From: Nonomuraea thailandensis
GTDB taxonomy: Bacteria; Actinomycetota; Actinomycetes; Streptosporangiales; Streptosporangiaceae
Reading direction: 5' to 3'
Length of the DNA: 64,000 bases
NCBI RefSeq assembly: GCF_024172165.1
Contig: NZ_JAMZEB010000002.1
Coordinates: 2,997,501 to 3,061,500 of the forward strand
In this document: in pieces, positions 15,320 through 22,740 of the stretch
Position numbering within the stretch: the first letter of the stretch is position 1
Layout: each line of letters starts with the position of its first letter
The notes under the pieces: model-generated
Seen by the model: the letters and a program-made list of their open reading frames with translations, nothing else
What the model was told of the DNA's origin: nothing
The model's database searches: none
Translations under genes and position numbers: made by a program

Positions 15320-15641
15320 TCCTGTTCAACTGCTCGCGCCAACGGTCGCGAAAGTTGCGAGCCCCTTCTCCGCCGGCCAGCGCCGCGCAGAAGCCCGCGA
15401 TGTCGTCGCCCAGCACCTCGTGAATACTCTGCCCGTCGGCCGCCGTCTCCTCGAGCAGCCCCAGAGCGCCGTCGAGAATCGGCATCAGGTTCCGGCCCGT
15501 GAAATCGCCGTAGAGAGAAAGATGGGCCTTGATCTCCTCCCACGCCGCCCGGTAGTCGGCCGGCAAGGCCGCGGCCCGGGCTTCGAACGCCTTCCATTCC
15601 CTGGTGAGATCGTTGCCGGTGATGGTGTCCCAGAAATTCAT
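15285..15641 (-). CDS. DUF1048 family protein
   Basis: 118 residues from the ATG at 15639-15641 (MNFWDTITGNDLTREWKAFEARAAALPADYRAAWEEIKAHLSLYG...). It is a divergent paralog of the next gene: the same ALPxDYxxxxxEI/M, a long helix ending GxL, and GDDIAGFCAALAGG matching GDDVAAFADDL. Its start overlaps the stop of padR, so padR and both DUF1048 genes form one operon. The overlap of start and stop codons implies coupled synthesis and perhaps complex formation. Confidence 0.85.
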   Translation of the reverse strand: MNFWDTITGNDLTREWKAFEARAAALPADYRAAWEEIKAHLSLYGDFTGRNLMPILDGALGLLEETAADGQSIHEVLGDDIAGFCAALAGGEGARNFRDRWREQLNRNVARKLGRLGG

Positions 15642-15964
15642 CGTCCGCCCTCCTTGAGCTTGTCGATCCGTGAGGTGATGTACTTCCATTTCGCCCAGAA
15701 CGTCGCGAGTTCTTTGCGGCCCGCGTCGTTGAGCGCGTAGAACTTGCGGGGCGGGCCCTGCTCGGACGGTCGTTTCGTCACCTGGACGAGGTTCTTCTTC
15801 TCCAGGCGCAGGAGGATGGTGTAGACCGTCCCCTCGACGACGTCGGCGAAGCCGAGTTCGTTCAGCCGGCGTGTGATGGCGTACCCGTAGGTCTCCTCGC
15901 TGCCGATGATTTCGAGCACGCAGCCCTCGAGCGTGCCCTTCAGCATCTCCGTCAGGTCCTCCAC
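15638..15964 (-). CDS. PadR family transcriptional regulator
   Basis: About 108 residues: LTEMLKGTLEGCVLEIIGSEETYGYAITRRLNELGF, then VEGTVYTILLRLEKKNLVQVTKRPSEQGPPRKFYALNDAGRKEL. This is the PadR winged helix with the GTVYxxLxRLE recognition helix. I prefer the GTG at 15962-15964, which follows AGAGGA by six bases. A GTG at 16009 in frame lies inside the operator palindrome and is unlikely to be used. PadR repressors normally regulate their own operon, and two matching operators overlap this promoter. Confidence 0.9.
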   Translation of the reverse strand: MEDLTEMLKGTLEGCVLEIIGSEETYGYAITRRLNELGFADVVEGTVYTILLRLEKKNLVQVTKRPSEQGPPRKFYALNDAGRKELATFWAKWKYITSRIDKLKEGGR

Positions 15965-15992
15965 CAGGGTCCTCTTCTGTTCCCGGTACCTT

Positions 15993-16035
15993 GTGCTACC
16001 AAGTAGCACTATACAGTACCACCGAGTAGTGGCAA
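15993..16035 (-). promoter_or_regulatory. padR promoter with two PadR operators
   Basis: On the minus strand TTGCCA (16030-16035) and TATAGT (16008-16013) are 16 bases apart. GTGCTAC-TTG-GTAGCAC at 15993-16009 is a perfect palindrome over the -10 and start point. A second, weaker version (CCACTACTCGGTGGTAC, 16016-16032) lies between -10 and -35. Both share CTACTyGGTrG. The arrangement predicts tight autoregulation. Confidence 0.7.
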
Positions 16036-16080
16036 AACCGGCCGGCAGGCGGCGAGCACGGACCGCCGGGCCAGGGGCAG

Positions 16081-16113
16081 CCCGGCCCGGACCGATGGTC
16101 GGTCCGGGCCGGG
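16081..16113. terminator. Strong hairpin terminator downstream of the efflux gene
   Basis: A perfect 15-bp stem (CCCGGCCCGGACCGA / TCGGTCCGGGCCGGG) with loop TGG. It lies 38 bases beyond the stop of the minus-strand MFS gene and just upstream of the padR promoter, so it separates the two units. Confidence 0.75.
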
Positions 16114-16150
16114 GAACGGGGCAACCCGCCTCACGGGCCGCCCGTGACCG

Positions 16151-17350
16151 TCATGCGGTGACGTCGGCGACCTCGCGCCGCGTGCTCCGCAGGCGCCGGA
16201 CCGCCTCGGCGAGCGCGGCTGTGACCAGGGCTGCCGCCACCAGCGCGGCGCTGACCCACAACGGCGCGCGGTAGCCGGACCCGGCGGCCATGGCGAGGCC
16301 GCCGAGAGCCGGGCCGGCCGCCGCGCCCACGTTGAGCGCCACGGTCGCGAAGGAGCCGCCGAGCGAGGGCGCCTCCACCGCCGCGTACAGCACCTGGGCG
16401 ATCAGCGTCGAGCCGACGGCGAAGGACAGCGTCCCCTGGACGAGGGCGAGCACCAGCGCGGCCACCGGGTTGTGGGCCGTCACCGCGAAGAGCGCCCACC
16501 CGGCCAGCAGGGCGATCCCGCCCGGGATCAGCACCCACATCGGCCTGGTGTCGGACAGCCGGCCGCTGATGGTCACCCCGGCGAACGATCCAGCGCCGAA
16601 CAGCGCCAGCAGCGCCGGCACCCAGCCTTCGGAGAAGCCGCTGACGCCGACGACGAGCGGAGCCAGGTAGGTGAAGGTGCAGAACGTGGCGCCGTTCACC
16701 AGCGCGCCCAGCAGCAGCACGACCAGCAGCCGGGGGCGGCGCAGCGCCCGCAGCTCGCGCCCGGCACTGGGCCGGGCGGCGTGGGGGACGTCCGCGTCAG
16801 CCCGCACGGCGCCGGGGACCAGGCGCAGGACGGCGAAGACGGCCGGCAGCGAGATCAGGGCCACGGCCCAGAACGCCGCCCGCCAGCCGAGCGCCTGCCC
16901 GAGCACGGCGCCGGCGGGCACCCCGGCGACGCACGCGAGCGTGACGCCTCCCAGCAGGACGGAGGTCGCCCGCCCCTTGGCGTCCGGCGCGACCATGCCG
17001 GTCGCCGTGGCGATCCCCACGGCCAGGAACCCCGCGGTGGCCAGCGCCCCGAGCACCCGGGTCACCAGGAGCACGGAGAAGCTGGGAGTGATCGCGCCGA
17101 CGACGTGCACCAGCATGAACGCGACCAGGAAGACGAGCAGCGCCAGCCGGCGTGGCCAGCGCATGCTGAGCACCGCCATCAGCGGCGCTCCGACGATCAT
17201 TCCCGCGGCGAAGGCCGACGTCAGCGCGCCGGCGGCCGAGACGGACACGCCGAGGTCCGCGGCGATGCCCGGGAGCAGCCCGGACAACATGAACTCGGAC
17301 GTTCCCTGGGCGAATACGGCCAGGCCGAGAATGTAAATGGCAAAGGGCAT
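16151..17350 (-). CDS. MFS exporter, Cmx/CmlR-type chloramphenicol efflux family
   Basis: 399 residues with twelve predicted membrane helices. The start MPFAIYILGLAVFAQGTSEFMLSGLLP and the region GIATATGMVAPDAKGRATSVLLGGVTLACVAGVPAGAVLGQ (motif C-like, antiporter) match the Cmx/CmrA/CmlR drug:proton antiporters of actinomycetes, which export chloramphenicol or related drugs. The ATG at 17348-17350 is preceded by ACGGAG. The long leader holds a 13-base tandem repeat; related resistance genes can be controlled by leader attenuation, but I see no convincing leader peptide. Substrate specificity is inferred from similarity only. Confidence 0.85.
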   Translation of the reverse strand: MPFAIYILGLAVFAQGTSEFMLSGLLPGIAADLGVSVSAAGALTSAFAAGMIVGAPLMAVLSMRWPRRLALLVFLVAFMLVHVVGAITPSFSVLLVTRVLGALATAGFLAVGIATATGMVAPDAKGRATSVLLGGVTLACVAGVPAGAVLGQALGWRAAFWAVALISLPAVFAVLRLVPGAVRADADVPHAARPSAGRELRALRRPRLLVVLLLGALVNGATFCTFTYLAPLVVGVSGFSEGWVPALLALFGAGSFAGVTISGRLSDTRPMWVLIPGGIALLAGWALFAVTAHNPVAALVLALVQGTLSFAVGSTLIAQVLYAAVEAPSLGGSFATVALNVGAAAGPALGGLAMAAGSGYRAPLWVSAALVAAALVTAALAEAVRRLRSTRREVADVTA

Positions 17351-17409
17351 GAGCAGTCGACTCCGTAAATGAGCTCACGAAGAAACGCGGGCACGCCGTT
17401 CACGAAGGC

Positions 17410-17443
17410 CGCACGAAACGTCCGCACGAAACGTCCGCACGGC
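17410..17443. repeat. 13-base tandem repeat in the efflux gene leader
   Basis: CCGCACGAAACGT occurs twice in tandem (17410-17422 and 17423-17435), followed by a partial third copy CCGCACGG. It lies 60-95 bases upstream of the MFS start. It could be a regulatory site array or a harmless repeat. The surrounding 17351-17842 bases hold no gene that I can support. Confidence 0.6.
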
Positions 17444-17842
17444 GGAATGCACGGAGAGCTCACCGCGTGAGGGAAACCGGCTCGACGCCGTGACGAAACG
17501 GCGGAATTACCGGGAGAAGAGTCCGTGTCTCGGTGAACCGGCGGCGGAGGCGACGAAAAAGGCGCGGAATCAGCGAGAACGCTGCCGCGTGACACCCCGG
17601 GAAGCCACCGGGCGACCGGTGGCTAGCGTCTTGACGCCTCAGGACTGGACATGGCTCCACACTGTAGCGGCGCTTCCGGAGACCGTCCAATGGCATATGC
17701 GGACGTTATTCCCGTCTACCACGTCGGCCGGCGGTGCCCCCGGACGCGGCTTCCACGTCCGGGGTGCGGAGTCAGCGGGTCGCCGCCTCGTCCTCGCGGG
17801 AATCCACGCTCACAGCGGCCTGCTCGTGCCCCGCGCGAGGCC

Positions 17843-18430
17843 CGGCCTCCGGCGGGATCTTCTCCTCGCCACACGTGCGGCTCATCCGGGCGCGAAGGCG
17901 GCCGAACGGTCCGCGCTGCCCGGGAGGCGGCACCGCGCCGGCCCCGGCGATCACGGGGGATCGCCGCCTTCCCCCTGCTGTGCGCCTCGCGGTCCTCGTC
18001 CAACCGCACGTGCGCCTCGACGAACTCGCCGTGCGGCAGCCGCTTGATCACGCCCGACTCGACGCCGTGGGAGACGAGCGCGGCGTCGTCGCGCTGCAGG
18101 GCCGGGCACGGACGGTAGGTGACGATGTACGCGAGGAACGGCAGGACGAAGACCCCGATCCGCCCGATCCAGGTCATCGCGAAGAGCGAGCTGTGGAAGC
18201 TGGCCGAGATCTCGTCGTTGGCTCCCGTCGGCCACAGCACGCCGTAGTACGTGGAGGTACGTCCCGGCCAGCGGCAGCGAGATCGCCTTGACGTGCCCCA
18301 TGCTCGGCTTGCAAAGGAACGTCAGGAAGGCGCCGGTGAGCAGCAGGACGAAGCTGTAGAGAGCGATCTCGCCCGGCAGGAACGACCAGTGATCAGGGAA
18401 GACCTTGCGCAGGTCGCGTCCGGCGAAGCT
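17843..18430 (-). pseudogene. qcrB: Remnant of cytochrome bc1 cytochrome b (qcrB), internally deleted
   Basis: The minus strand encodes GRDLRKVFPDHWSFLPGEIALYSFVLLLTGAFLTF...PSM, the N-terminal part of actinobacterial QcrB. A short SLPLAGTYLHV piece follows. The frame then shifts to LWPTGANDEISASFHSSLFAMTWIGRIGVFVLPFLAYIVTYR, ALVSHGVESGVIKRLPHGEFVE, and finally, in another frame, RGPFGRLRARMSRTCGEEKIPPEA, all from its C-terminus. Most transmembrane helices, including the heme ligands, are gone and at least two frameshifts are present. An essential respiratory gene should be intact elsewhere, so this is a decayed extra copy. The partner genes qcrA and qcrC are absent here. Confidence 0.8.
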
Positions 18431-18449
18431 CGCCGCGCCCAGGTTCGAA

Positions 18450-18744
18450 CGTGACCTCGCCGGCCTGGCAGGCGCGGCGAGCATCGCCAGCTCGACAGCT
18501 CTGTCCGCGGGGTTGTCCCCGCTCACCTCGGCAAGGGCGATGATCTCCGCGACCTCGAGCTCGAGGATGCGACCGAGAGTCGCCTGGAGCAGCGCCTGCC
18601 GAGCCCGGAAGGAGCAGGAACCCTCCGGCAGCCCGGCGGCCGGTCGACGGCCCGGTGGGTGAGCCCGCGCATGCCGTCCGCGGCCAGTGTCTCGATCGCC
18701 GCGTCCGCGCTCTCCTGCCGTCGCGTCGGAGCCTCCGTCATCAT
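18450..18744 (-). pseudogene. TetR family regulator, frameshifted and truncated
   Basis: From the ATG at 18742-18744: MMTEAPTRRQESADAAIETLAADGMRGLTHRAVDR, the first helices of a TetR DNA-binding domain. Near 18640 the homology moves to another frame with AAGLPEGSCSFRARQALLQATLGRILELEVAEI, the rest of the helix-turn-helix plus the first ligand-domain helix. It then runs into the qcrB remnant after about 95 residues. Two genes have been fused by deletion, and both are broken. Confidence 0.75.
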
Positions 18745-18780
18745 CCCCTTCTTCCCCGGTCAGCGCTCTACAGCCGCAGG

Positions 18781-18843
18781 ATGCCAGGCCGCCGTCACCC
18801 GGGCACGGCGCGCGCCGCGCGGGCGGGCAGGGGTGCCTGGCAT
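18781..18843. repeat. Inverted repeat of nine bases with a 45-base loop
   Basis: ATGCCAGGC (18781-18789) and GCCTGGCAT (18835-18843) are exact inverse complements around a very GC-rich centre. It lies between the decayed TetR gene and prcB. It may be a terminator-like hairpin, an operator, or the scar of a mobile element. No transposase is present. Confidence 0.4.
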
Positions 18844-18977
18844 CGAGGTCAGCTCTCGGTCCCCGGATGCACATCCGGTTCCTCACCGATCAGGAGACAA
18901 GTGCTCATGACGTCCACTCACGCGACTCCACATGAGTAGGGTCGCCTTAGGAACACTGATCCTTTGGAGGTAATCGC

Positions 18978-19826
18978 GTGGTGTCGCACAGGGATCTGCC
19001 CGCCGGCTTGGTGAACCAGCTCTTCCAGAACACCGGAAACTCGTCGTTCACGGAGTTCGTCGGCTCGTACGCGCCTGAGCTGCTGCCGCGGCGGGACGAG
19101 GTGCTGGCCACGCCGATCGGCGACCAGGTTCCGCACGCGACCACGATCGTGGCCGCCACGTTCGCCGGCGGCGTGGTCATGGCGGGTGACAGGCGGGCCA
19201 CGTCGGGCAACATCATCTCGCAGCGCGACATGCAGAAGGTGTTCCGCGCCGACGACTACTCCTGCATGGGCATCGCGGGCACGGCCAGCACGGGCATCGA
19301 GATGGCGCGGCTGTACCGGGTGGAGCTGGAGCACTACGAGAAGGTCGAGGGCCGGTCGATGTCGGTGGCCGGCAAGGCCAACCGGCTGGCCAACATGATC
19401 CGCGGCAACCTCGCGATGGCGATGCAGGGGCTGGTGCTGGTGCCGCTGTTCGCCGCCTACGACCCCGGCAAGGACGAGGGGCGCATCTTCAGCTACGACG
19501 TGGCGGGCGGCCCGTACGAGCGGGAGAGGTACGACGCGATCGGGTCCGGCTCGATCTTCGCGCGCGGGTCGCTGAAGAAGCTGTACCGCGACGGCGCGTC
19601 GGCCGACGACATGGTGATGACGCTGATCCAGGCGCTGTACGACGCCGCCGACGACGACTCGGCGACCGGCGGGCCCGACGTGACGAGGAAGATCTGGCCC
19701 ATCGTGTCCGTGATCGACGCCGACGGGTTCCGCAGGCTGACCGATCAGCAGGTGGCCGGTCACGTGGAGCAACTGCTCGAAGCCCGCCTGATCTCGCCCG
19801 ACGGCCCCATCGCCCCGCTGCGATAG
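18978..19826 (+). CDS. prcB: 20S proteasome beta subunit (PrcB), stand-alone copy
   Basis: 282 residues with a propeptide of about 54 residues ending VPHA, followed by TTIVAATFAGGVVMAGDRRATSGNII. The exposed threonine (Thr55) is the N-terminal nucleophile after autoprocessing. The Asp of AGDRRAT, the Lys of MQKVF and the SGS segment of AIGSGSIFARGSLKKLY complete the active-site pattern, so the protein looks catalytically competent. A TTTGGAGG ribosome site precedes the GTG start. Normally prcB is followed by prcA and preceded by pup; here neither is present, and an M50 intramembrane protease follows. It is probably a second beta subunit that must borrow PrcA from the main locus. Confidence 0.95.
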   Translation: MVSHRDLPAGLVNQLFQNTGNSSFTEFVGSYAPELLPRRDEVLATPIGDQVPHATTIVAATFAGGVVMAGDRRATSGNIISQRDMQKVFRADDYSCMGIAGTASTGIEMARLYRVELEHYEKVEGRSMSVAGKANRLANMIRGNLAMAMQGLVLVPLFAAYDPGKDEGRIFSYDVAGGPYERERYDAIGSGSIFARGSLKKLYRDGASADDMVMTLIQALYDAADDDSATGGPDVTRKIWPIVSVIDADGFRRLTDQQVAGHVEQLLEARLISPDGPIAPLR

Positions 19827-19832
19827 CACCTG

Positions 19833-19881
19833 GCCGCGCGCCCAAGGGCGTCTCGAGGACGAAGACGACCTTGGGCGCGGC
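19833..19881 (+). terminator. Two-part hairpin between prcB and the M50 protease gene
   Basis: The outer stem pairs GCCGCG-CG-CCCAAGG with CCTTGGGCGCGGC (13 pairs, two-base bulge). Its 21-base loop contains a second stem, CGTCT/AGACG. The structure starts seven bases after the prcB stop. There is no T-run, so it may terminate, attenuate or protect the prcB mRNA rather than fully separate the genes. Confidence 0.5.
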
Positions 19882-19934
19882 GCATTGCACTAATCTGAGC
19901 TGTTCTGAACGTCGTCTGCGGGGAGCGCGTCTAG

Positions 19935-21239
19935 ATGAACTGGCTCTACCTTGCGGGGATCATCGTCTTCCTTCTCGGGCTGATGTTCTCCATCGCGCTG
20001 CACGAGCTGGGCCATCTCCTGCCGGCCAAGCTCTTCGGCGTCAAGGTGACCCAGTACATGGTCGGCTTCGGCCCGACCGCCTGGTCACGGCGCAAGGGCG
20101 AGACCGAGTACGGCGTCAAGTGGATCCCGCTCGGCGGCTACATCCGCATGATCGGCATGCTGCCGCCGCGTCCCGGCGACGAGCCGGGCACGCTCAGGAG
20201 CACGGCGACCGGCCCGTGGCAGGGCCTGATCGAGTCGGCCCGCGACGCCGCGCAGGAAGAGGTGCGGCCGGGCGACGAGGGCCGCGTCTTCTACCGCAAG
20301 AAGTGGTGGCAGAAGGTCATCATCATGTCCGGCGGCCCGGCGATGAACTTCGTGCTCGCGTTCGTCTTCTTCACCATCCTGCTGGTCGGCATCGGCCTGC
20401 CCGCCGAGGCGCCGATCGTCTCGCCCAGCACCGAGACGTGCGTGATCCCCAGCTCCGAGCAGCGCACCGCCTGCAGGCCCGGCGACCGGCCCACCCCCGC
20501 CGCGCAGGCGGGCCTCAGGCCGGGCGACCACCTGGTCTCCTTCGACGGCGCCACGATCGGCTCCTGGGACGAGGCCGTCCGCCGGGTCCGCTCCCACGGC
20601 CCCGGCCCTGCCGAGCTCGGCATCGTGCGCGACGGCCGGCCGATGACGCTCGCCGTCACGCTCGTCGGCCAGGACCGGCCCAGCCTCGACGACCCCGGGA
20701 AGATCGACAGGAACGTCGGCTTCCTCGGCATGCGGCCCACCACGGTGATGCAGCAGCAGAGCGTCGGCCAGGTCATCGGCTACATGGGCGAGCTGACGGG
20801 CCGGGTGGCGAGCTCGCTGCTCAACCTGCCGGAGAAGATGGCCGGCGTCTGGCACGCCGCCTTCTCGGGCGAGGAGCGCGACCCCGAGGGCCCGGTGGGC
20901 GTGGTCGGCGCGGGCCGCATGGGCGGCGAGATCCTGGCCTCCGACCTGTCGGACCGGGAGAAGATGGCCACCTTCGTCAGCCTGCTGGGCGGCTTCAACC
21001 TGGCGATCGGCCTGTTCAACCTCATCCCGCTGCTGCCTCTCGACGGCGGGCACGTCGCCGGCGGGCTCTGGGAGGGGCTCAAGCGGGCCTACGCCAGGGT
21101 CATGCGGCGGCCGAAGCCCAAGTACGTCGACATCGCCAAGGTGCTGCCGCTGACGTACGCGATGGCGATCGTGATGATGATCATGGCGGGCCTGCTGATC
21201 TACGCCGACCTGGTCAACCCGCTCACGCTCACCCGCTGA
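19935..21239 (+). CDS. M50 family site-2 (RseP-like) intramembrane metalloprotease
   Basis: 434 residues. HELGH at residues 23-27 in the first membrane helix is the zinc site. A PDZ domain (about 185-260: AAQAGLRPGDHLVSFDGATIGSWDEAVRRV) regulates access. NLIPLLPLDGGHV near residue 370 supplies the third zinc ligand. Flanking segments GYIRMIGMLPPRPGDEP and SGGPAMNFVLAFVFF are typical. Site-2 proteases cut membrane-bound anti-sigma factors and remnant peptides. In most actinomycetes this gene sits with dxr and ispG; here it follows a proteasome beta subunit. The two may be a proteolysis module, but no substrate or site-1 protease gene is adjacent. Confidence 0.92.
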   Translation: MNWLYLAGIIVFLLGLMFSIALHELGHLLPAKLFGVKVTQYMVGFGPTAWSRRKGETEYGVKWIPLGGYIRMIGMLPPRPGDEPGTLRSTATGPWQGLIESARDAAQEEVRPGDEGRVFYRKKWWQKVIIMSGGPAMNFVLAFVFFTILLVGIGLPAEAPIVSPSTETCVIPSSEQRTACRPGDRPTPAAQAGLRPGDHLVSFDGATIGSWDEAVRRVRSHGPGPAELGIVRDGRPMTLAVTLVGQDRPSLDDPGKIDRNVGFLGMRPTTVMQQQSVGQVIGYMGELTGRVASSLLNLPEKMAGVWHAAFSGEERDPEGPVGVVGAGRMGGEILASDLSDREKMATFVSLLGGFNLAIGLFNLIPLLPLDGGHVAGGLWEGLKRAYARVMRRPKPKYVDIAKVLPLTYAMAIVMMIMAGLLIYADLVNPLTLTR

Positions 21240-21240
21240 A

Positions 21241-21282
21241 GCCCGCCGTCCGCGGCCCGCCGTCCGCGGCCCGCCGTCCGCG
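21241..21282. repeat. 14-base tandem repeat, three perfect copies
   Basis: GCCCGCCGTCCGCG occurs three times without mismatch directly after the M50 protease stop, followed by shorter echoes (GTCCGCGGCAC) up to 21312. It is a minisatellite-like expansion between two convergent genes. Confidence 0.9.
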
Positions 21283-21299
21283 GCACGACGCCTGCGACA

Positions 21300-22223
21300 C
21301 TACGTCCGCGGCACTACGCCCGCATCGCCACGGCCGAGGAACTCGGCGAGGCGGGCGGTGGAGTCGCCTCCGTGGCCGGCCGACACCGCGGCGTCCACGG
21401 CGTCCTTGGCGGCCCGGGCGACGGCCGGTGAGACTCCCGCCTCCTCCAAGGTGTGAACGATGTGGTCCAGGCTCGCGGCGACCGAGGTCAGCGAGGCCGA
21501 CTCCGCCCCGGAGAAGCGCCCGGCGTCGATCTCGGCCGCGAGCCCGGGCAGCAGGTCGGCGACCAGTCCCGCCATCTGCTGGGCGTGCGGCGCCAGAGCG
21601 GAGGCCGGCACGTCCTGCCGCGCCGCGAGCGCGAAGGAGTGCATCAGACCGGCGATCGACGTCCAGAACAGGTTCAGCAGCGCGACGTCGAAGCTCGCCG
21701 CGCGCCCGGGGTCGTCACCGAGATGGACCGCCGCGCCGCCCAGCGCCGACAGCGTGTGACGGTGGCGGTCGAAGAGGGCGGCGGGCCCGCTGTAGAGAAC
21801 GCGGGTCGCCTGCGTGCCGATGGCCGCCGCCGGAGTCATGATCGAGCCGTCCAGGTAGAGCAGGCCCAGTTCGTCCGCTCTCGCTGCCAGCTCGCGCGTG
21901 CGCCCAGGCCCTTCAGAGGTGAGATTCACCAGCGTGGTGGCGGGCAGCCGTGACCGGCCGGACTCCGCCAGCGCCCGGTCGAGGATGGTGTGCACCGCGT
22001 CCGCGTCGATGACGCAGGCGATGACCAGCTCGCCGGCGCCGAGCGCGGCCAGCGGGCTGCCAGCCTGCACCGCGCCGCGGGCGAGCAGCTCGCCGGCCTT
22101 GCCGGCGGTACGGTTCCACACCGTCGTCGGGTGACCGGCGGCGAGGAACGCCGCGGCGATGGCCCGCCCCATGGGCCCCATGCCCAGCACGGTCACCGGC
22201 GCGGGCGAGAGCTGCTGCGTCAC
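21300..22223 (-). CDS. NAD(P)-dependent oxidoreductase, imine reductase / beta-hydroxyacid dehydrogenase-like
   Basis: 307 residues with an N-terminal Rossmann fold: TVLGMGPMGRAIAAAFLAAGHPTTVWNRT (GxGxxG with the arginine that favours NADPH). LVNLTSEGPGRTRELAARADELGLLYLDGSIM is the substrate-site segment. The C-terminal half is the helical dimerisation domain (ALLNLFWTSIAGLMHSFALAA). The expected catalytic Lys/Asp position near residue 170 is not the Lys of hydroxyacid dehydrogenases (FDVALLNLFW), which favours an imine-reductase-type enzyme. It is divergent from a MerR regulator across a perfect palindrome, so it is probably induced by that regulator's ligand. Confidence 0.82.
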   Translation of the reverse strand: MTQQLSPAPVTVLGMGPMGRAIAAAFLAAGHPTTVWNRTAGKAGELLARGAVQAGSPLAALGAGELVIACVIDADAVHTILDRALAESGRSRLPATTLVNLTSEGPGRTRELAARADELGLLYLDGSIMTPAAAIGTQATRVLYSGPAALFDRHRHTLSALGGAAVHLGDDPGRAASFDVALLNLFWTSIAGLMHSFALAARQDVPASALAPHAQQMAGLVADLLPGLAAEIDAGRFSGAESASLTSVAASLDHIVHTLEEAGVSPAVARAAKDAVDAAVSAGHGGDSTARLAEFLGRGDAGVVPRT

Positions 22224-22288
22224 TGTCGTGTTCTCCCGTCGTTCGAGGACGCCAGGGGGTTCCCGGCGCGTCTCCGTTACGCTAAAGG

Positions 22289-22304
22289 TTCACGTTGACG
22301 TGAA
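22289..22304. promoter_or_regulatory. MerR-type operator in the divergent promoter
   Basis: TTCACGT-TG-ACGTGAA is a perfect palindrome with seven-base arms. It lies between the oxidoreductase start (22223) and the MerR start (22330). MerR regulators bind such palindromes within stretched promoter spacers. Confidence 0.75.
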
Positions 22305-22329
22305 GGTCAAGTCGGAGAGGCGGCGACGG

Positions 22330-22695
22330 GTGCGGATCAGCGCTCTGGCACGGCGCACGGGGGTGAGCCCCCGGGCGTTGCGCTATTACGAGGAGAAGGG
22401 CCTGCTGATTCCCGGGCGGACGGCCGGCGGATACCGCGACTACACCGACGAGCACGTCGAAACGGTGCGCCGCATCCGGATCCTGCTCTCGGCGGGCCTC
22501 AACAGCGACATGGTCAGAGAGATCCTGCCCTGCATGGTCGACGACGGAGAGTTCCTCGCGCCCGGCTGCGAGGACCTGATCGCCGCGTTCGAGCGGGAGC
22601 AACGGCGCATCGACACCCAGATCGCCGAACTGCACGACGTACGGTCGGCGCTGACGGGGATCATCAGCGCCGGCAGGGCCTTCGCGGGCAGGTAG
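22330..22695 (+). CDS. MerR family transcriptional regulator
   Basis: About 121 residues from the GTG at 22330: MRISALARRTGVSPRALRYYEEKGLLIPGRTAGGYRDYTDEHVETVRRIRILLSAGLN, the complete MerR helix-turn-helix with wing. The coiled-coil dimer helix and a short effector end follow (CMVDDGEFLAPGCEDLIAAFEREQRRIDTQIAEL). There is no metal-binding cysteine cluster, so it is not a classical metal sensor. The ribosome site GGAGAGG lies nine bases before the start. A GTG at 22300 in frame overlaps the operator and is less likely. Confidence 0.88.
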   Translation: MRISALARRTGVSPRALRYYEEKGLLIPGRTAGGYRDYTDEHVETVRRIRILLSAGLNSDMVREILPCMVDDGEFLAPGCEDLIAAFEREQRRIDTQIAELHDVRSALTGIISAGRAFAGR

Positions 22696-22740
22696 CGGGG
22701 GACGACGGCGGCGTCGAAGACCTCGGGGTCGATCAGCGCG

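Noticed and set aside
17221..17595. Possible leader peptide overlapping the MFS start
   Set aside because: It runs past the MFS start codon in another frame and has no good ribosome site or stall motif that I recognise.
18781..18843. Insertion-sequence ends
   Set aside because: The inverted repeat is only nine bases with a 45-base interior, and no target duplication or transposase is present.
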